From IMG/VR virus record IMGVR_UViG_3300050014_000137, positions 1-44,938 of that record: a stretch of 44,938 nucleotides of DNA. One strand, written 5' to 3'. Each line of letters begins with the position of its first letter. Position 1 is the first letter of the stretch. Shown here piece by piece: positions 37,546-44,938 of the stretch. The DNA comes from a virus. Made by a program: the position numbers and the translations under genes. A model generated the notes under the pieces. That model saw nothing but the letters and a program-made list of their open reading frames with translations, made no database searches and was not told the DNA's origin.

Positions 37546-37860
37546 ATGGGTGAGGTCGAGTCGGCCATCCAGAAGCGCATCATCGGCTATCTGCGCGGAC
37601 TTGACCAGACTTATGTCGTCAACATCGGAGGAGGGGCATCGACCGCGAAAGGCACGCCAGACATTCTGGCGTGCCATCGCGGTCGGTTCGTCGCTTTGGA
37701 AGTCAAGCGGCCTGATAGCGACTACGGTTTGACCGTGCCACAGAAGATGCGACTGACGACCATCAAAGCATGTGGCGGCGTGACTGGGGTCGTCAGAACA
37801 CTCTCTGACGTGGTCGCCATCATCGCACAACTAGACGAGGAGGAACGGAATGCCGAATGA
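37546..37860 (+). CDS. VRR-NUC nuclease
   Basis: A 104-residue single-domain VRR-NUC enzyme: an N-terminal helix (EVESAIQKRIIGYL), then GTPDIL (Asp39) and ALEVKRP (Glu52, Lys54), the PD-(D/E)XK core. The length is normal for stand-alone phage members, which cut branched DNA such as Holliday junctions. GGAGGA lies 5 nt before the ATG. It may resolve junctions before packaging. Confidence 0.88.
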   Translation: MGEVESAIQKRIIGYLRGLDQTYVVNIGGGASTAKGTPDILACHRGRFVALEVKRPDSDYGLTVPQKMRLTTIKACGGVTGVVRTLSDVVAIIAQLDEEERNAE

Positions 37861-38002
37861 CAAGCCGGTGATCATCGAGACAATCGACGGCGAGGAGTAC
37901 GACATCGAGCAGACGGACAACTCTGTGAAGCCCGAGGACGGCGACCAGAGTGCTGTCGATCAGATGCCGGTGCTCGACGCAGACGAGGAGGCGGACGAAT
38001 GA
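37850..38002 (+). CDS. Small acidic protein, 50 aa
   Basis: Starts MPNDKPVIIETIDGEEYDIEQ; nearly a third of residues are Asp or Glu. AGGAGG lies upstream and it overlaps both the nuclease and the endolysin gene (ATGA). No family recognised. Confidence 0.6.
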   Translation: MPNDKPVIIETIDGEEYDIEQTDNSVKPEDGDQSAVDQMPVLDADEEADE

Positions 38003-38679
38003 GCCTCCCGACGCGCAGGGCGTATCTGACATATGTGGCGTCACAGATTGGTGTCAAAGAGAAGCCGATGGGTAGCAACCGTCAGCCCTATGGGGTCGCC
38101 TACGGGATGAACGGCGTGGCGTGGTGTCAGGAGTTCGACTGGGACTGCGCGCAGCACATGGGCGTGCCGCATCTCAAGACGGCCTCCACGATGGCTGCTG
38201 TGGATCAGGCCCGCAAGAACGGCACATGGCACGACGGCACGAAGGGTATCAATCCCGGAGACAGCATCTACTTCCACTGGGCATCGAGCACGCGCGCCAA
38301 GAATCAGCCGGATCATGTCGAGACGGTCGAGAAGGTGCTGGATGATGGCGGCATCCAGACCATCGGTGGAAACGTGCAGAACATGGTGCATCGCCAGATT
38401 CGTAGGTCAAGCATCCTCGGCTACATCCGGCATGACTTCGCTGTGCCCACCACGCCCTCGACGCATCTCCCGCCCGACATCCGTCCGGGGAGTAGCAACA
38501 AGGTTCTCGTCACTCGGATGCAGGAGATTCTGATTCGAAAGGGTTTCGGTAAGAACATCACCGCTACGGGGTTGTTCGGTCCCAAGACGGTACTCGCGCT
38601 CATGTCATTCCAGCGCAGCGTTGGACTGACGCCTACGGGCGTGTGTGGTCCTCGCACATGGGCCGCGCTTCTGAGATAG
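37999..38679 (+). CDS. Endolysin: CHAP domain + peptidoglycan-binding domain
   Basis: 226 residues. Residues 5-150 are a CHAP amidase/endopeptidase with catalytic Cys43 (VAWCQEF) and His106 (PDHVETV), plus GDSIYFHW. Residues about 160-225 are a PG_binding_1 domain (VLVTRMQEILIRKG, GLFGPKTVLALMSFQRS, ending GPRTWAALL). It has no signal peptide, so release depends on the holin encoded at 12703 on the other strand. It is the last gene of the plus-strand arm, before the convergent terminator. Confidence 0.9.
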   Translation: MSLPTRRAYLTYVASQIGVKEKPMGSNRQPYGVAYGMNGVAWCQEFDWDCAQHMGVPHLKTASTMAAVDQARKNGTWHDGTKGINPGDSIYFHWASSTRAKNQPDHVETVEKVLDDGGIQTIGGNVQNMVHRQIRRSSILGYIRHDFAVPTTPSTHLPPDIRPGSSNKVLVTRMQEILIRKGFGKNITATGLFGPKTVLALMSFQRSVGLTPTGVCGPRTWAALLR

Positions 38680-38697
38680 ACTGCGTCAAGATCGACT

Positions 38698-38744
38698 GAG
38701 ACCCCCGCGCTCTCGAAGGAGAGAAAGGTAAGCGCGGGGGTCTC
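38698..38744. terminator. Convergent hairpin terminator between the two arms
   Basis: A perfect 14-bp stem GAGACCCCCGCGCT / AGCGCGGGGGTCTC (38698-38711, 38731-38744) with a 19-nt loop. There is no U-run on either strand, so it may rely on hairpin strength. It separates the endolysin gene (plus) from the last structural gene (minus) and can act in both directions. Confidence 0.8.
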
Positions 38745-38771
38745 TCTATGCTCGCCCGTAGGCGGGATAGT

Positions 38772-39128
38772 CTATCCGACGAGCGTAGTCGCAATCCAAC
38801 CGACCGTAGTCGAGCGGGTCGCGTCCGTCCGGTAGAAGCGCAAGTTGAAGCCCGTGGTCGATACCGCAGACACACAGACGCTCGAAAACTGAGGATCGAC
38901 CTCGTTCTGTGGAGTAGCCGTCACGACGGGCGTGCTGCCAAACGGGGTTGAGAACGTGATGGCGGTGGTGTACCCGGTGTTGACCGTCCCTGTGAATGTG
39001 TGAGTGCCGCATTTGATGGGCAGCGCGGCCACATCTGCCACCACATCAGCAATCCCCGTCTCGATGTGGTTCAGGTCGGTGTCGGTGATGGGGTCGGTCA
39101 GACTCCATGTTTTAGGATTGTACGCCAT
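38772..39128 (-). CDS. Tail-associated protein with H-type lectin-like domain
   Basis: 118 residues. N-terminal helix (MAYNPKTWSLTDPITDTDLNHIETGIADV) is typical of proteins that attach to the tail; residues about 45-118 form a beta domain with the pattern GYTTAITFSTPFGSTPVV and TTGFNLRFYR, close to the H-type lectin fold. Probably binds sugars on the host surface. It is the last gene of the minus arm, 15 nt after the large tail-tip gene. Confidence 0.65.
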   Translation of the reverse strand: MAYNPKTWSLTDPITDTDLNHIETGIADVVADVAALPIKCGTHTFTGTVNTGYTTAITFSTPFGSTPVVTATPQNEVDPQFSSVCVSAVSTTGFNLRFYRTDATRSTTVGWIATTLVG

Positions 39129-39143
39129 TGTCTTCTCCTTCGG

Positions 39144-42100
39144 TTAGTCGATACTGACGACGGCGACACAGGTTGCGTCGGTTCCGCCGTTGAACGCTCG
39201 CTTGATACTTTGCATCACGACCGAGAGGTAGTTGTCCCACCGGGTCGTGAGAATCGGGGCGGTGGCCGAGACCACACACGCCGCGTCTCCGAGGATGTAG
39301 TTCCACACGCTGTACTCACGGTCACTGATGAGTTGGAGATTGACCACATCGCCCACCTTCAACTTCGCGTCGTCGCGCATCGAGAACTCGAACCGGGTAG
39401 ATGAATCCACGGCGTTGTAGTGGTCGAGCATTGCTATGAGTTGTGCAGGGTCGGACGCGATGTCACACTTGACATCCACCACATCACCCGAGGCATAGTA
39501 GGTCTTCTCGAAGTTCTGAGACGAGATGGTGACTTTCTTACCCGTCAGCGTGACGTGGATGGTCGTGCTAGTCGGCTCGACCGTGAACACCGTCGAGTAG
39601 GTGTTGTAGACCGGCGTCCCGCTGATGGAGCCGCCCGAGGTGATGTCCAGAGAACCGCTGTCGCAACCGTCGTGGGTGATGCGGACCTCGACCGGATCGG
39701 TGTTGACGAGCCGCAAATCTCCATCGAAAATCGTGCTCGTGGTCGCGTCGGCGGTGTAGAACGACAGAGTGCTCGTGAGTCGGTTGATGCGCGTTCCGGT
39801 GTCCGTCTTGGGGCGGTCATAGACCCGCATCTCCCCGACTGTGTAATCCGGTTTGTCGGTCAGCGTCGAAGTGACCGATAGAGACCCGTCATCCCGGTGG
39901 ATGAGATACGCGCCCACATAGGCCGCAAGCTGTGTCAGGGCTTCCCTGTGACTGACTGGCGGGATGGGGATGTACACGAGGACCGAATCAAATGCCGGGT
40001 CGATGGTGTAGTATGCGTGCCCATCCGTGTCCCACAGAACGAGAGAGTCTGAGACAAGGCAGGTATCCGCACCGAGGATGTAGTTCCAATGACCACGGAC
40101 AGGGAACCGCGCGCTGGTCAGAATCTCCTCGAACAGTGTGGACGCGGGAATCCCAGCAGGATCGTAGCGTCCGCCATAGAAGATGTCGGGGTCCATGACC
40201 GAGGTGAAGGACAGCCCCTTGAATGTCGCGTACAGGTCGTCGTCACTGACCGTCATTGGCTGAAGAATCTGCTGTGTCATCGGGACGGTCTCTATGACTC
40301 CATCGTCGTACCGATACCCGAGGGAGAGGCTGATGACGCCGGGAGCATCCAGTTTCTCAACAATATCAGGACGGACGAAATCGTAGCCCGTCGCAGGTTC
40401 GCCGTCGTACACCGCGTTCTCCACGACGACTTCGCAGGACTCGAACGGCAGAGTCGCGCGGGAATAGTCGAACTCACTGGTTATTTGCGCGGTGATGGCG
40501 TTCTTCGCCGTCAGGTTGTCCGCCAACCAATCATTTGTGACGGGAGTGGTGTCAACCATCTGATGCGTCTCAACGGTGCCGACAAGAACACTGGGGGCCG
40601 AAACATCGGAGGCTTGGTTGGTTTCCCAACTGGCAGAGTCGTGGACGAAGGGGCGCAGAAGGATGATGCCGTCGTGCGATGGGATGGTCACGGACGAGAC
40701 AGCAGAACCGTCATTGATGTCCGGCTGCTGTGATCCGTTGATTTTCGTATACGTTGCACCCAGCGCCACAGTCTGCGAGGCGTCGGTCGGGTTACACAGA
40801 TTGAGCGCGTGTTCGTACTCCCGAATCCACACGCCGCTTGGAAGCAGCGTGGGCGCGGTGCCGAGCGGCGCACCCATATACCCCTTGCCCGCGCCCGCGT
40901 TGTCGAACTCGTCAGCCCACAGCCGCGTGTTCACGTCGTGCCCCTGCGGTTCCCACAGGAAGGGTGCGCCGATCAGCAGGCAGGATGTGAGTCCGAAGCG
41001 CATCACGCGGTAGTCGGTGTCGCTTGGCGGGCTGGTTACGGCGTAGGGACCGAGGGAGGTGTAGGTCGGCGTGCGGCCCGCTGCGACCTCATCGAACATC
41101 GACATGTGGTCGGGCACGCTGTCGTAGGGTCCGCGTATGACGAGGTTCCACATCGCCAAGTCCCACGCGGCGGTCGGCTGCTCCTCGCGGTACGCACCGT
41201 CGTAGGCGGTCGGGTTCGGGACGGGCTGGTTCTCGATTAGGATTGCGTCACCGATGATGGCACGCAATTCACTTGAGATAGCACGCGCTCCCACGTTCCA
41301 CGCGGTGTTGAAGTCTGTGTAGTCGGTGACGAGCGTGTTGGAGCGGTCTACGTCGATGTTGCGGGTCTTGCCAGCGGCGACGATCCAGCCCTTGCTACCA
41401 TCAGCATCGTCAACCATGAGGCCGTCCCAATCAGAGGCGGCGAGCCACTCGCTATGGGATCGGATACAGTAGTCCACCCACGTTTCTGCGCCATGCCCCA
41501 CGTCAACCGTTGGGCAGACGTTTGTGAGGTCCATGACGGGCGTGGTCACGCCCCATATGCACACGACCTGCGCGATGCGTGAACCCGCCGCGTGCGTGTG
41601 TACGCCAGCGTTGCCGATGCCGCGTGAGTCGAGAGTCAGCGTTGAAGCGCCCACGGTGCCGATGCGCACCAACTCATAGTTGCCGTGCGTCTCGTCACCA
41701 ATGACAGCGAGTGACCCCTCATCGAACAGGTTCATCTCTGTCGCCGTAAGGTCAGAGGCGTAGAAGTCGGTTGCTTCTGTTCCGCCGTCGTAGCGAGAGA
41801 TGAACAGGTTGATGGTGGCGGCGCGTTCGGGCACGGCGTAGTAGCGAACCAGCTCATGCCATTCCCCGTCGAGCGCGATAATCTGGTTCCATGACGCGCC
41901 GGGGGCTGCGAATGCTGCGCCCTCTATGAATACATCATCGGCATCGCGCACTTCGTATGACGCGCCTATCCACCCGGTGCCGGTGCCCTTCATCCACAGG
42001 GAGTTGTAGAACAGTTGCCCCGGCGTCACGGACGCACTCTCGATGAGCGCGCCGAATGTCGCTCCCGTTGATTGCTGCACGCGAACGGCGCTGCCACCCG

Positions 42101-42575
42101 AATGACCCGCTGAACCGACGACAGTAACGGTCGCGTCGGTGTCGAACGCCCCGTACTTTGTGAAACCGTCCGGTACGCCGTCTGAGTTGCCGTCTACGAA
42201 ACTGCTGTTGAGTCCAGATTCCGTGGCGAACCTCATGGCGGCAGGCGTTACGATATATCCGGTCGTAGCGATGCTCGACGCCAGTGTACTACCGACATTC
42301 GTGAGCATCCACGCCGGTTGCGCGGCCTCGCCCATCGCAGGCAGGGGCCACGACGCGGGATCGACTATCGTCGGGTACACGGTCGTTTCGTCGTTGTTCA
42401 TACCGGTATTGCCGCCGAGAATCTTGATGGCGGGATTGATGGCGCGCACGGCAGCGTCGTAGGTCGGGTTACAGTCGCCCATCAGGTAGATGCTGTCGAA
42501 GCGGGCAGCGTCGGCTACCGGCCAGTTGTCGGTGTCGGACACGCCCCATATGGGGCCGGTGCGCGGGTAGTCCAT
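39144..42575 (-). CDS. Large tail-tip protein with glycoside hydrolase-like N-terminal half
   Basis: 1,143 residues. The N-terminal about 620 residues look like a TIM-barrel hydrolase related to GHL15: SIYLMGDCNPTYDAAVRA, IKILGGNTGMNN, then after a beta-sandwich insertion (about 110-290, SAGHSGGSAVRVQQ) DGLMVDDADGSKG and ILIENQP. The Asp/Glu in these loops are candidate catalytic residues. The remaining part is a baseplate or tail-tip-like region (VRPDIVEKLDAPGVIS, YASGDVVDVKCD, KLKVGDVVNLQL). It is likely the receptor-binding or wall-degrading component. It follows the distal tail protein and is the largest gene. Confidence 0.75.
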   Translation of the reverse strand: MDYPRTGPIWGVSDTDNWPVADAARFDSIYLMGDCNPTYDAAVRAINPAIKILGGNTGMNNDETTVYPTIVDPASWPLPAMGEAAQPAWMLTNVGSTLASSIATTGYIVTPAAMRFATESGLNSSFVDGNSDGVPDGFTKYGAFDTDATVTVVGSAGHSGGSAVRVQQSTGATFGALIESASVTPGQLFYNSLWMKGTGTGWIGASYEVRDADDVFIEGAAFAAPGASWNQIIALDGEWHELVRYYAVPERAATINLFISRYDGGTEATDFYASDLTATEMNLFDEGSLAVIGDETHGNYELVRIGTVGASTLTLDSRGIGNAGVHTHAAGSRIAQVVCIWGVTTPVMDLTNVCPTVDVGHGAETWVDYCIRSHSEWLAASDWDGLMVDDADGSKGWIVAAGKTRNIDVDRSNTLVTDYTDFNTAWNVGARAISSELRAIIGDAILIENQPVPNPTAYDGAYREEQPTAAWDLAMWNLVIRGPYDSVPDHMSMFDEVAAGRTPTYTSLGPYAVTSPPSDTDYRVMRFGLTSCLLIGAPFLWEPQGHDVNTRLWADEFDNAGAGKGYMGAPLGTAPTLLPSGVWIREYEHALNLCNPTDASQTVALGATYTKINGSQQPDINDGSAVSSVTIPSHDGIILLRPFVHDSASWETNQASDVSAPSVLVGTVETHQMVDTTPVTNDWLADNLTAKNAITAQITSEFDYSRATLPFESCEVVVENAVYDGEPATGYDFVRPDIVEKLDAPGVISLSLGYRYDDGVIETVPMTQQILQPMTVSDDDLYATFKGLSFTSVMDPDIFYGGRYDPAGIPASTLFEEILTSARFPVRGHWNYILGADTCLVSDSLVLWDTDGHAYYTIDPAFDSVLVYIPIPPVSHREALTQLAAYVGAYLIHRDDGSLSVTSTLTDKPDYTVGEMRVYDRPKTDTGTRINRLTSTLSFYTADATTSTIFDGDLRLVNTDPVEVRITHDGCDSGSLDITSGGSISGTPVYNTYSTVFTVEPTSTTIHVTLTGKKVTISSQNFEKTYYASGDVVDVKCDIASDPAQLIAMLDHYNAVDSSTRFEFSMRDDAKLKVGDVVNLQLISDREYSVWNYILGDAACVVSATAPILTTRWDNYLSVVMQSIKRAFNGGTDATCVAVVSID

Positions 42576-42578
42576 CGA

Positions 42579-42968
42579 CTATACCTCGATGAGATTTGCT
42601 TGGACGTTCGTCCAGTATTTTGGATGACCCTCGCCGGGATTCGGTATCTGAATCGGTTTGCCCTGCCTATCCCCGACATACATCTTGATGTCACGGTACA
42701 GCATCCTGCGCGGGTCGTACACATGGAAGGTGTTGACGAACTTGCCGCCTTGTGCGCGGTCCCAAATCTTGAGTAGTTCATGCATCTGTTCGGCGGTGAG
42801 CGCGCCCCAGTTCATCTCTATCTTCAGCTTATCGTCCCCGATGACCTGACCGACGAACTTCCCGTTGGCGTTGCGACCATCGTTGACGAGCGTCGAGATG
42901 GTGACATTCCCGCTGTCAAGCGCGGGTTCGGGAATCGCTATGCCGGTTGATGTCGTTACCCACGCCAT
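42579..42968 (-). CDS. Distal/minor tail protein (DUF6711-like)
   Basis: 129 residues, starting MAWVTTSTGIAIPEPA, with a beta-rich core: KLKIEMNWGALTAEQMHELL followed by KFVNTFHVYDPRRM. This layout fits small distal tail or baseplate proteins that lie between the tape measure and the tail tip. The ATG overlaps the stop codon of the tape measure gene by one base, so it is coupled. Specific family assigned by resemblance only. Confidence 0.62.
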   Translation of the reverse strand: MAWVTTSTGIAIPEPALDSGNVTISTLVNDGRNANGKFVGQVIGDDKLKIEMNWGALTAEQMHELLKIWDRAQGGKFVNTFHVYDPRRMLYRDIKMYVGDRQGKPIQIPNPGEGHPKYWTNVQANLIEV

Positions 42969-44938
42969 TATGTAGTCACCCTCACAAGACCCGCGTTGAT
43001 GCCCGTCCGCCTGTCGTTGGCGCGAAGCACATTCCCGACCTTCGTACCATCGAGATACACATTCCCGTCGCCACCGGACGATGCTCCGTCCATAGCACTC
43101 GTGACCGCGCCGTAGACGGCCTTAGCCATCGCCTCGACGAATCCGCTGTTCTCAAGAGGCATGACGGTGTTGGAGTTGCCGCCGAACGAACCCACGAGTT
43201 CAGGACCAGCCTCGCCTGCGACGAACATGCGCCCCTGCGTGACGGAACCACCAGCAGCGAGGTATGGAATCCTCGTGACATGACTGACGCCCTTCATCAG
43301 TCCCGTCTTGTCCACAGCCTTCGCAGCGTCGATAATCTTGTTCAGTATGGCGATTGGTCCGTTGTTGATGGAACTGATGAGGAAGTTGATACCACTGCGG
43401 AACACCGACCGAATGACATCCCAAGCCTTCGAGAGTCCTTCAGACAGACCATCCCACACCGTCTTCACGGTGGTCTTGATGAGGTTGAATGTCGGGGTGA
43501 GGAACTTCATAATCGCGTCCAGCGGACCCTTGATTTTGTCGTACACCCAATCCCACGCTACCTTCGTAGCAGTCTTGATTGTGTTCCACGCTGTGATGAT
43601 GAGAGTACCGATAATCGCGAGCGGAATGGTCACGACAGCCTTGATGACACCCCATGCCGTCTTGATGATTCCACCGATGAACGCCCAAATCGGCGCGGTC
43701 GCCTTAGCGATACCGTTCCACGCACCGACGAGGGTGTTCCACAGATTGATAGCGCCAGCCTTGATTGAGTCCCAATTAGCGACGATAGCGATGACGCCCG
43801 CAATCACAGCGGCGATGAGCAGCGCCCACCATCCGACAGCGATTCCTGTGGCGGTGGCCAGAGCGGTCAGGATTCCACTACCCGTACCGAGTTCAGCGAA
43901 GAATAGACCGATACCTGTGGTGACATCTCCCGCTGTGAATATCGCCATGAATCCGGCGAGACTCGCAGAGATGCCCCCAACGATACCGCTGAGTCCGCCC
44001 ATTCCGAGGATCCCACCGAAGAATCCAGAGATGGTCTTGACAATGCTGATGATGCTGCTCAAACCCTTGAGCGCCATGAACGCCGCGATGAGTGCGCCGA
44101 CCGTCTTAGAAGCGTTGGGGTGCGCGTCGAACCACTCCACGATGACTCGGAAGGTGTCGAGTACCGCCACGCCCACAGTGTTCATCGTCCAGATACCGAG
44201 GGGAACCAGAACCTCTTTCCAGAACTGCGTGAAACCCTGCCACACATCGTTGATGAACGGATTGAGTGCATCCCACAGGCGCTTAGCAGCGTCGATGAAC
44301 GGCTGAAGCGGCTTCAGCGCGTCACCCACGCTCTTACCAATCTTCTTCATCAGGTCCGCGAACGGCGTGGTAAGGAGTTCTGCCAACTTCTTCTTGATGG
44401 CGTCGATGGTGCTACTGATGTTGGAACCGGCACCGCCGCCACCAGCGCCGCCCCCGCCTCCCCCACCACCAGATGAGACTTCGGGCTTTACGACATTGAG
44501 TTCATCAATTCCTAGGAGATAGTTCTTCATTGCCTTAGCGGATTTGGCAGCATTAGATGTGTTTTTAGCGGCCTTCCCCATGCTGTCCGCGACCTTAGCC
44601 GCAGGCACATCGGGAATCGTGAACGCCATCTTCGACATGTCCACGCCGAAGAACGACGCCAGCGCGGTGAACGCCTGTCCTATCGCCTGAACAAACCAGA
44701 TGATGTACGGAACCACAGCCTCTAACACCGGAATGAACAGCGAGCCGATAGCCCGTGCGGTGATGGAGAACTGGTCGCCCAGAACACGCAGGAGGTTCGC
44801 AGGCTGCAACAGCGTGCGAGCCATGTCACCCTGCGCGACCTTGCTCGACTGATACGCAGCGACGAGACGCAGAAGGGTCTTTTCCGCGTTCGTCATGTCC
44901 GCGACATTCTTGCGAATACCCATCGAGAGCGCGAGTTC
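42968..44938 (-). CDS. Tail tape measure protein, C-terminal part (cut by window end)
   Basis: The same gene as at 1-991. The open frame extends past 44938, so the internal Met at 44923 is not the start. Features: several hydrophobic stretches (FGGILGMGGLSGIVGGI, WWALLIAAVIAGVIAIVANW) that may help DNA cross the membrane, a Gly-rich linker (SSGGGGGGGGAGGGGAG) and repeated W(D/N) segments (INLWNTLVGAWNGIAKAT, LIITAWNTIKTATKVAWDWV) typical of tape measures. The C-terminus has GPELVGSFGGNSNTV, a common tape measure ending motif. It overlaps the next gene at the stop. Confidence 0.92.
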   Translation of the reverse strand, partial: ELALSMGIRKNVADMTNAEKTLLRLVAAYQSSKVAQGDMARTLLQPANLLRVLGDQFSITARAIGSLFIPVLEAVVPYIIWFVQAIGQAFTALASFFGVDMSKMAFTIPDVPAAKVADSMGKAAKNTSNAAKSAKAMKNYLLGIDELNVVKPEVSSGGGGGGGGAGGGGAGSNISSTIDAIKKKLAELLTTPFADLMKKIGKSVGDALKPLQPFIDAAKRLWDALNPFINDVWQGFTQFWKEVLVPLGIWTMNTVGVAVLDTFRVIVEWFDAHPNASKTVGALIAAFMALKGLSSIISIVKTISGFFGGILGMGGLSGIVGGISASLAGFMAIFTAGDVTTGIGLFFAELGTGSGILTALATATGIAVGWWALLIAAVIAGVIAIVANWDSIKAGAINLWNTLVGAWNGIAKATAPIWAFIGGIIKTAWGVIKAVVTIPLAIIGTLIITAWNTIKTATKVAWDWVYDKIKGPLDAIMKFLTPTFNLIKTTVKTVWDGLSEGLSKAWDVIRSVFRSGINFLISSINNGPIAILNKIIDAAKAVDKTGLMKGVSHVTRIPYLAAGGSVTQGRMFVAGEAGPELVGSFGGNSNTVMPLENSGFVEAMAKAVYGAVTSAMDGASSGGDGNVYLDGTKVGNVLRANDRRTGINAGLVRVTT
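44812..44938. repeat. 127-bp terminal direct repeat, right copy
   Basis: Exact duplicate of bases 1-127. It lies inside the tape measure gene and should be trimmed when the genome is circularised. Confidence 0.95.

Noticed and set aside
42968-44923. Met at 44923 as start of a 651-residue protein
   Set aside because: The frame continues past the window end and joins the tape measure N-terminus through the circular overlap.

Overview
This window is the apparently complete genome of a GC-rich, tailed, siphovirus-like bacteriophage. The first 127 bases are repeated exactly as the last 127, so the molecule closes into a circle of 44,811 bp. The tape measure gene is cut by the chosen ends and joins in frame across the junction. 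I see no integrase, immunity repressor, tRNA gene or CRISPR array. With its own polymerase, helicases and recombinases it looks virulent. The host cannot be read from the sequence. A small r1t-like holin and two promoters whose -10 box ends 6-7 nt before the ATG (leaderless type) hint at a high-GC Gram-positive host, but this is weak inference.

The genome has two arms that diverge at about 14.70-14.79 kb and converge at a strong hairpin near 38.70-38.74 kb. The minus-strand arm runs from 14.70 kb down through position 1 and the circle junction to 38.77 kb. In transcription order it carries two glycosyltransferase-like genes, a holin, small proteins, two virion/fibre proteins, large terminase, a metallophosphoesterase, portal, scaffold, major capsid, head-tail connectors, tail terminator, major tail protein, tail chaperones (frameshifted), tape measure, a distal tail protein, a 1,143-residue tail-tip protein with a hydrolase-like N-terminal half, and an H-lectin-like protein.

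The plus-strand arm (14.8-38.7 kb) is the early/replication arm, packed into ATGA-coupled operons. It starts with small zinc-ribbon proteins, two nucleotide-metabolism-like enzymes and an HNH-like protein. A repeat-rich noncoding block (17.48-18.30 kb) and an AT-rich block (20.16-20.46 kb) follow; both are candidate origin or control regions. A lone minus-strand small-terminase candidate sits between them. Then come three DNA methyltransferases, a secreted lytic transglycosylase, a SNF2-type helicase, a primase-helicase, a family B polymerase fused to an ERF-like annealing protein, a YqaJ-type exonuclease, an acidic-tailed protein, a VRR-NUC nuclease and the endolysin.

The most unusual points are: (1) the polymerase-annealing protein fusion, with an internal promoter and doubled Shine-Dalgarno exactly at the domain boundary; (2) a relic HNH homing endonuclease on the antisense strand of a methyltransferase gene, read in sense as a roughly 115-residue insertion; (3) a cytosine methyltransferase that appears to have landed inside a small phage gene, in frame on both sides; (4) a shared extended -10 promoter signature, including the exact decamer GTGCTATACT at three promoters; (5) an HNH paralogue with two of its three signature residues replaced; and (6) a very strong promoter driving a 29-residue lysine-rich peptide.
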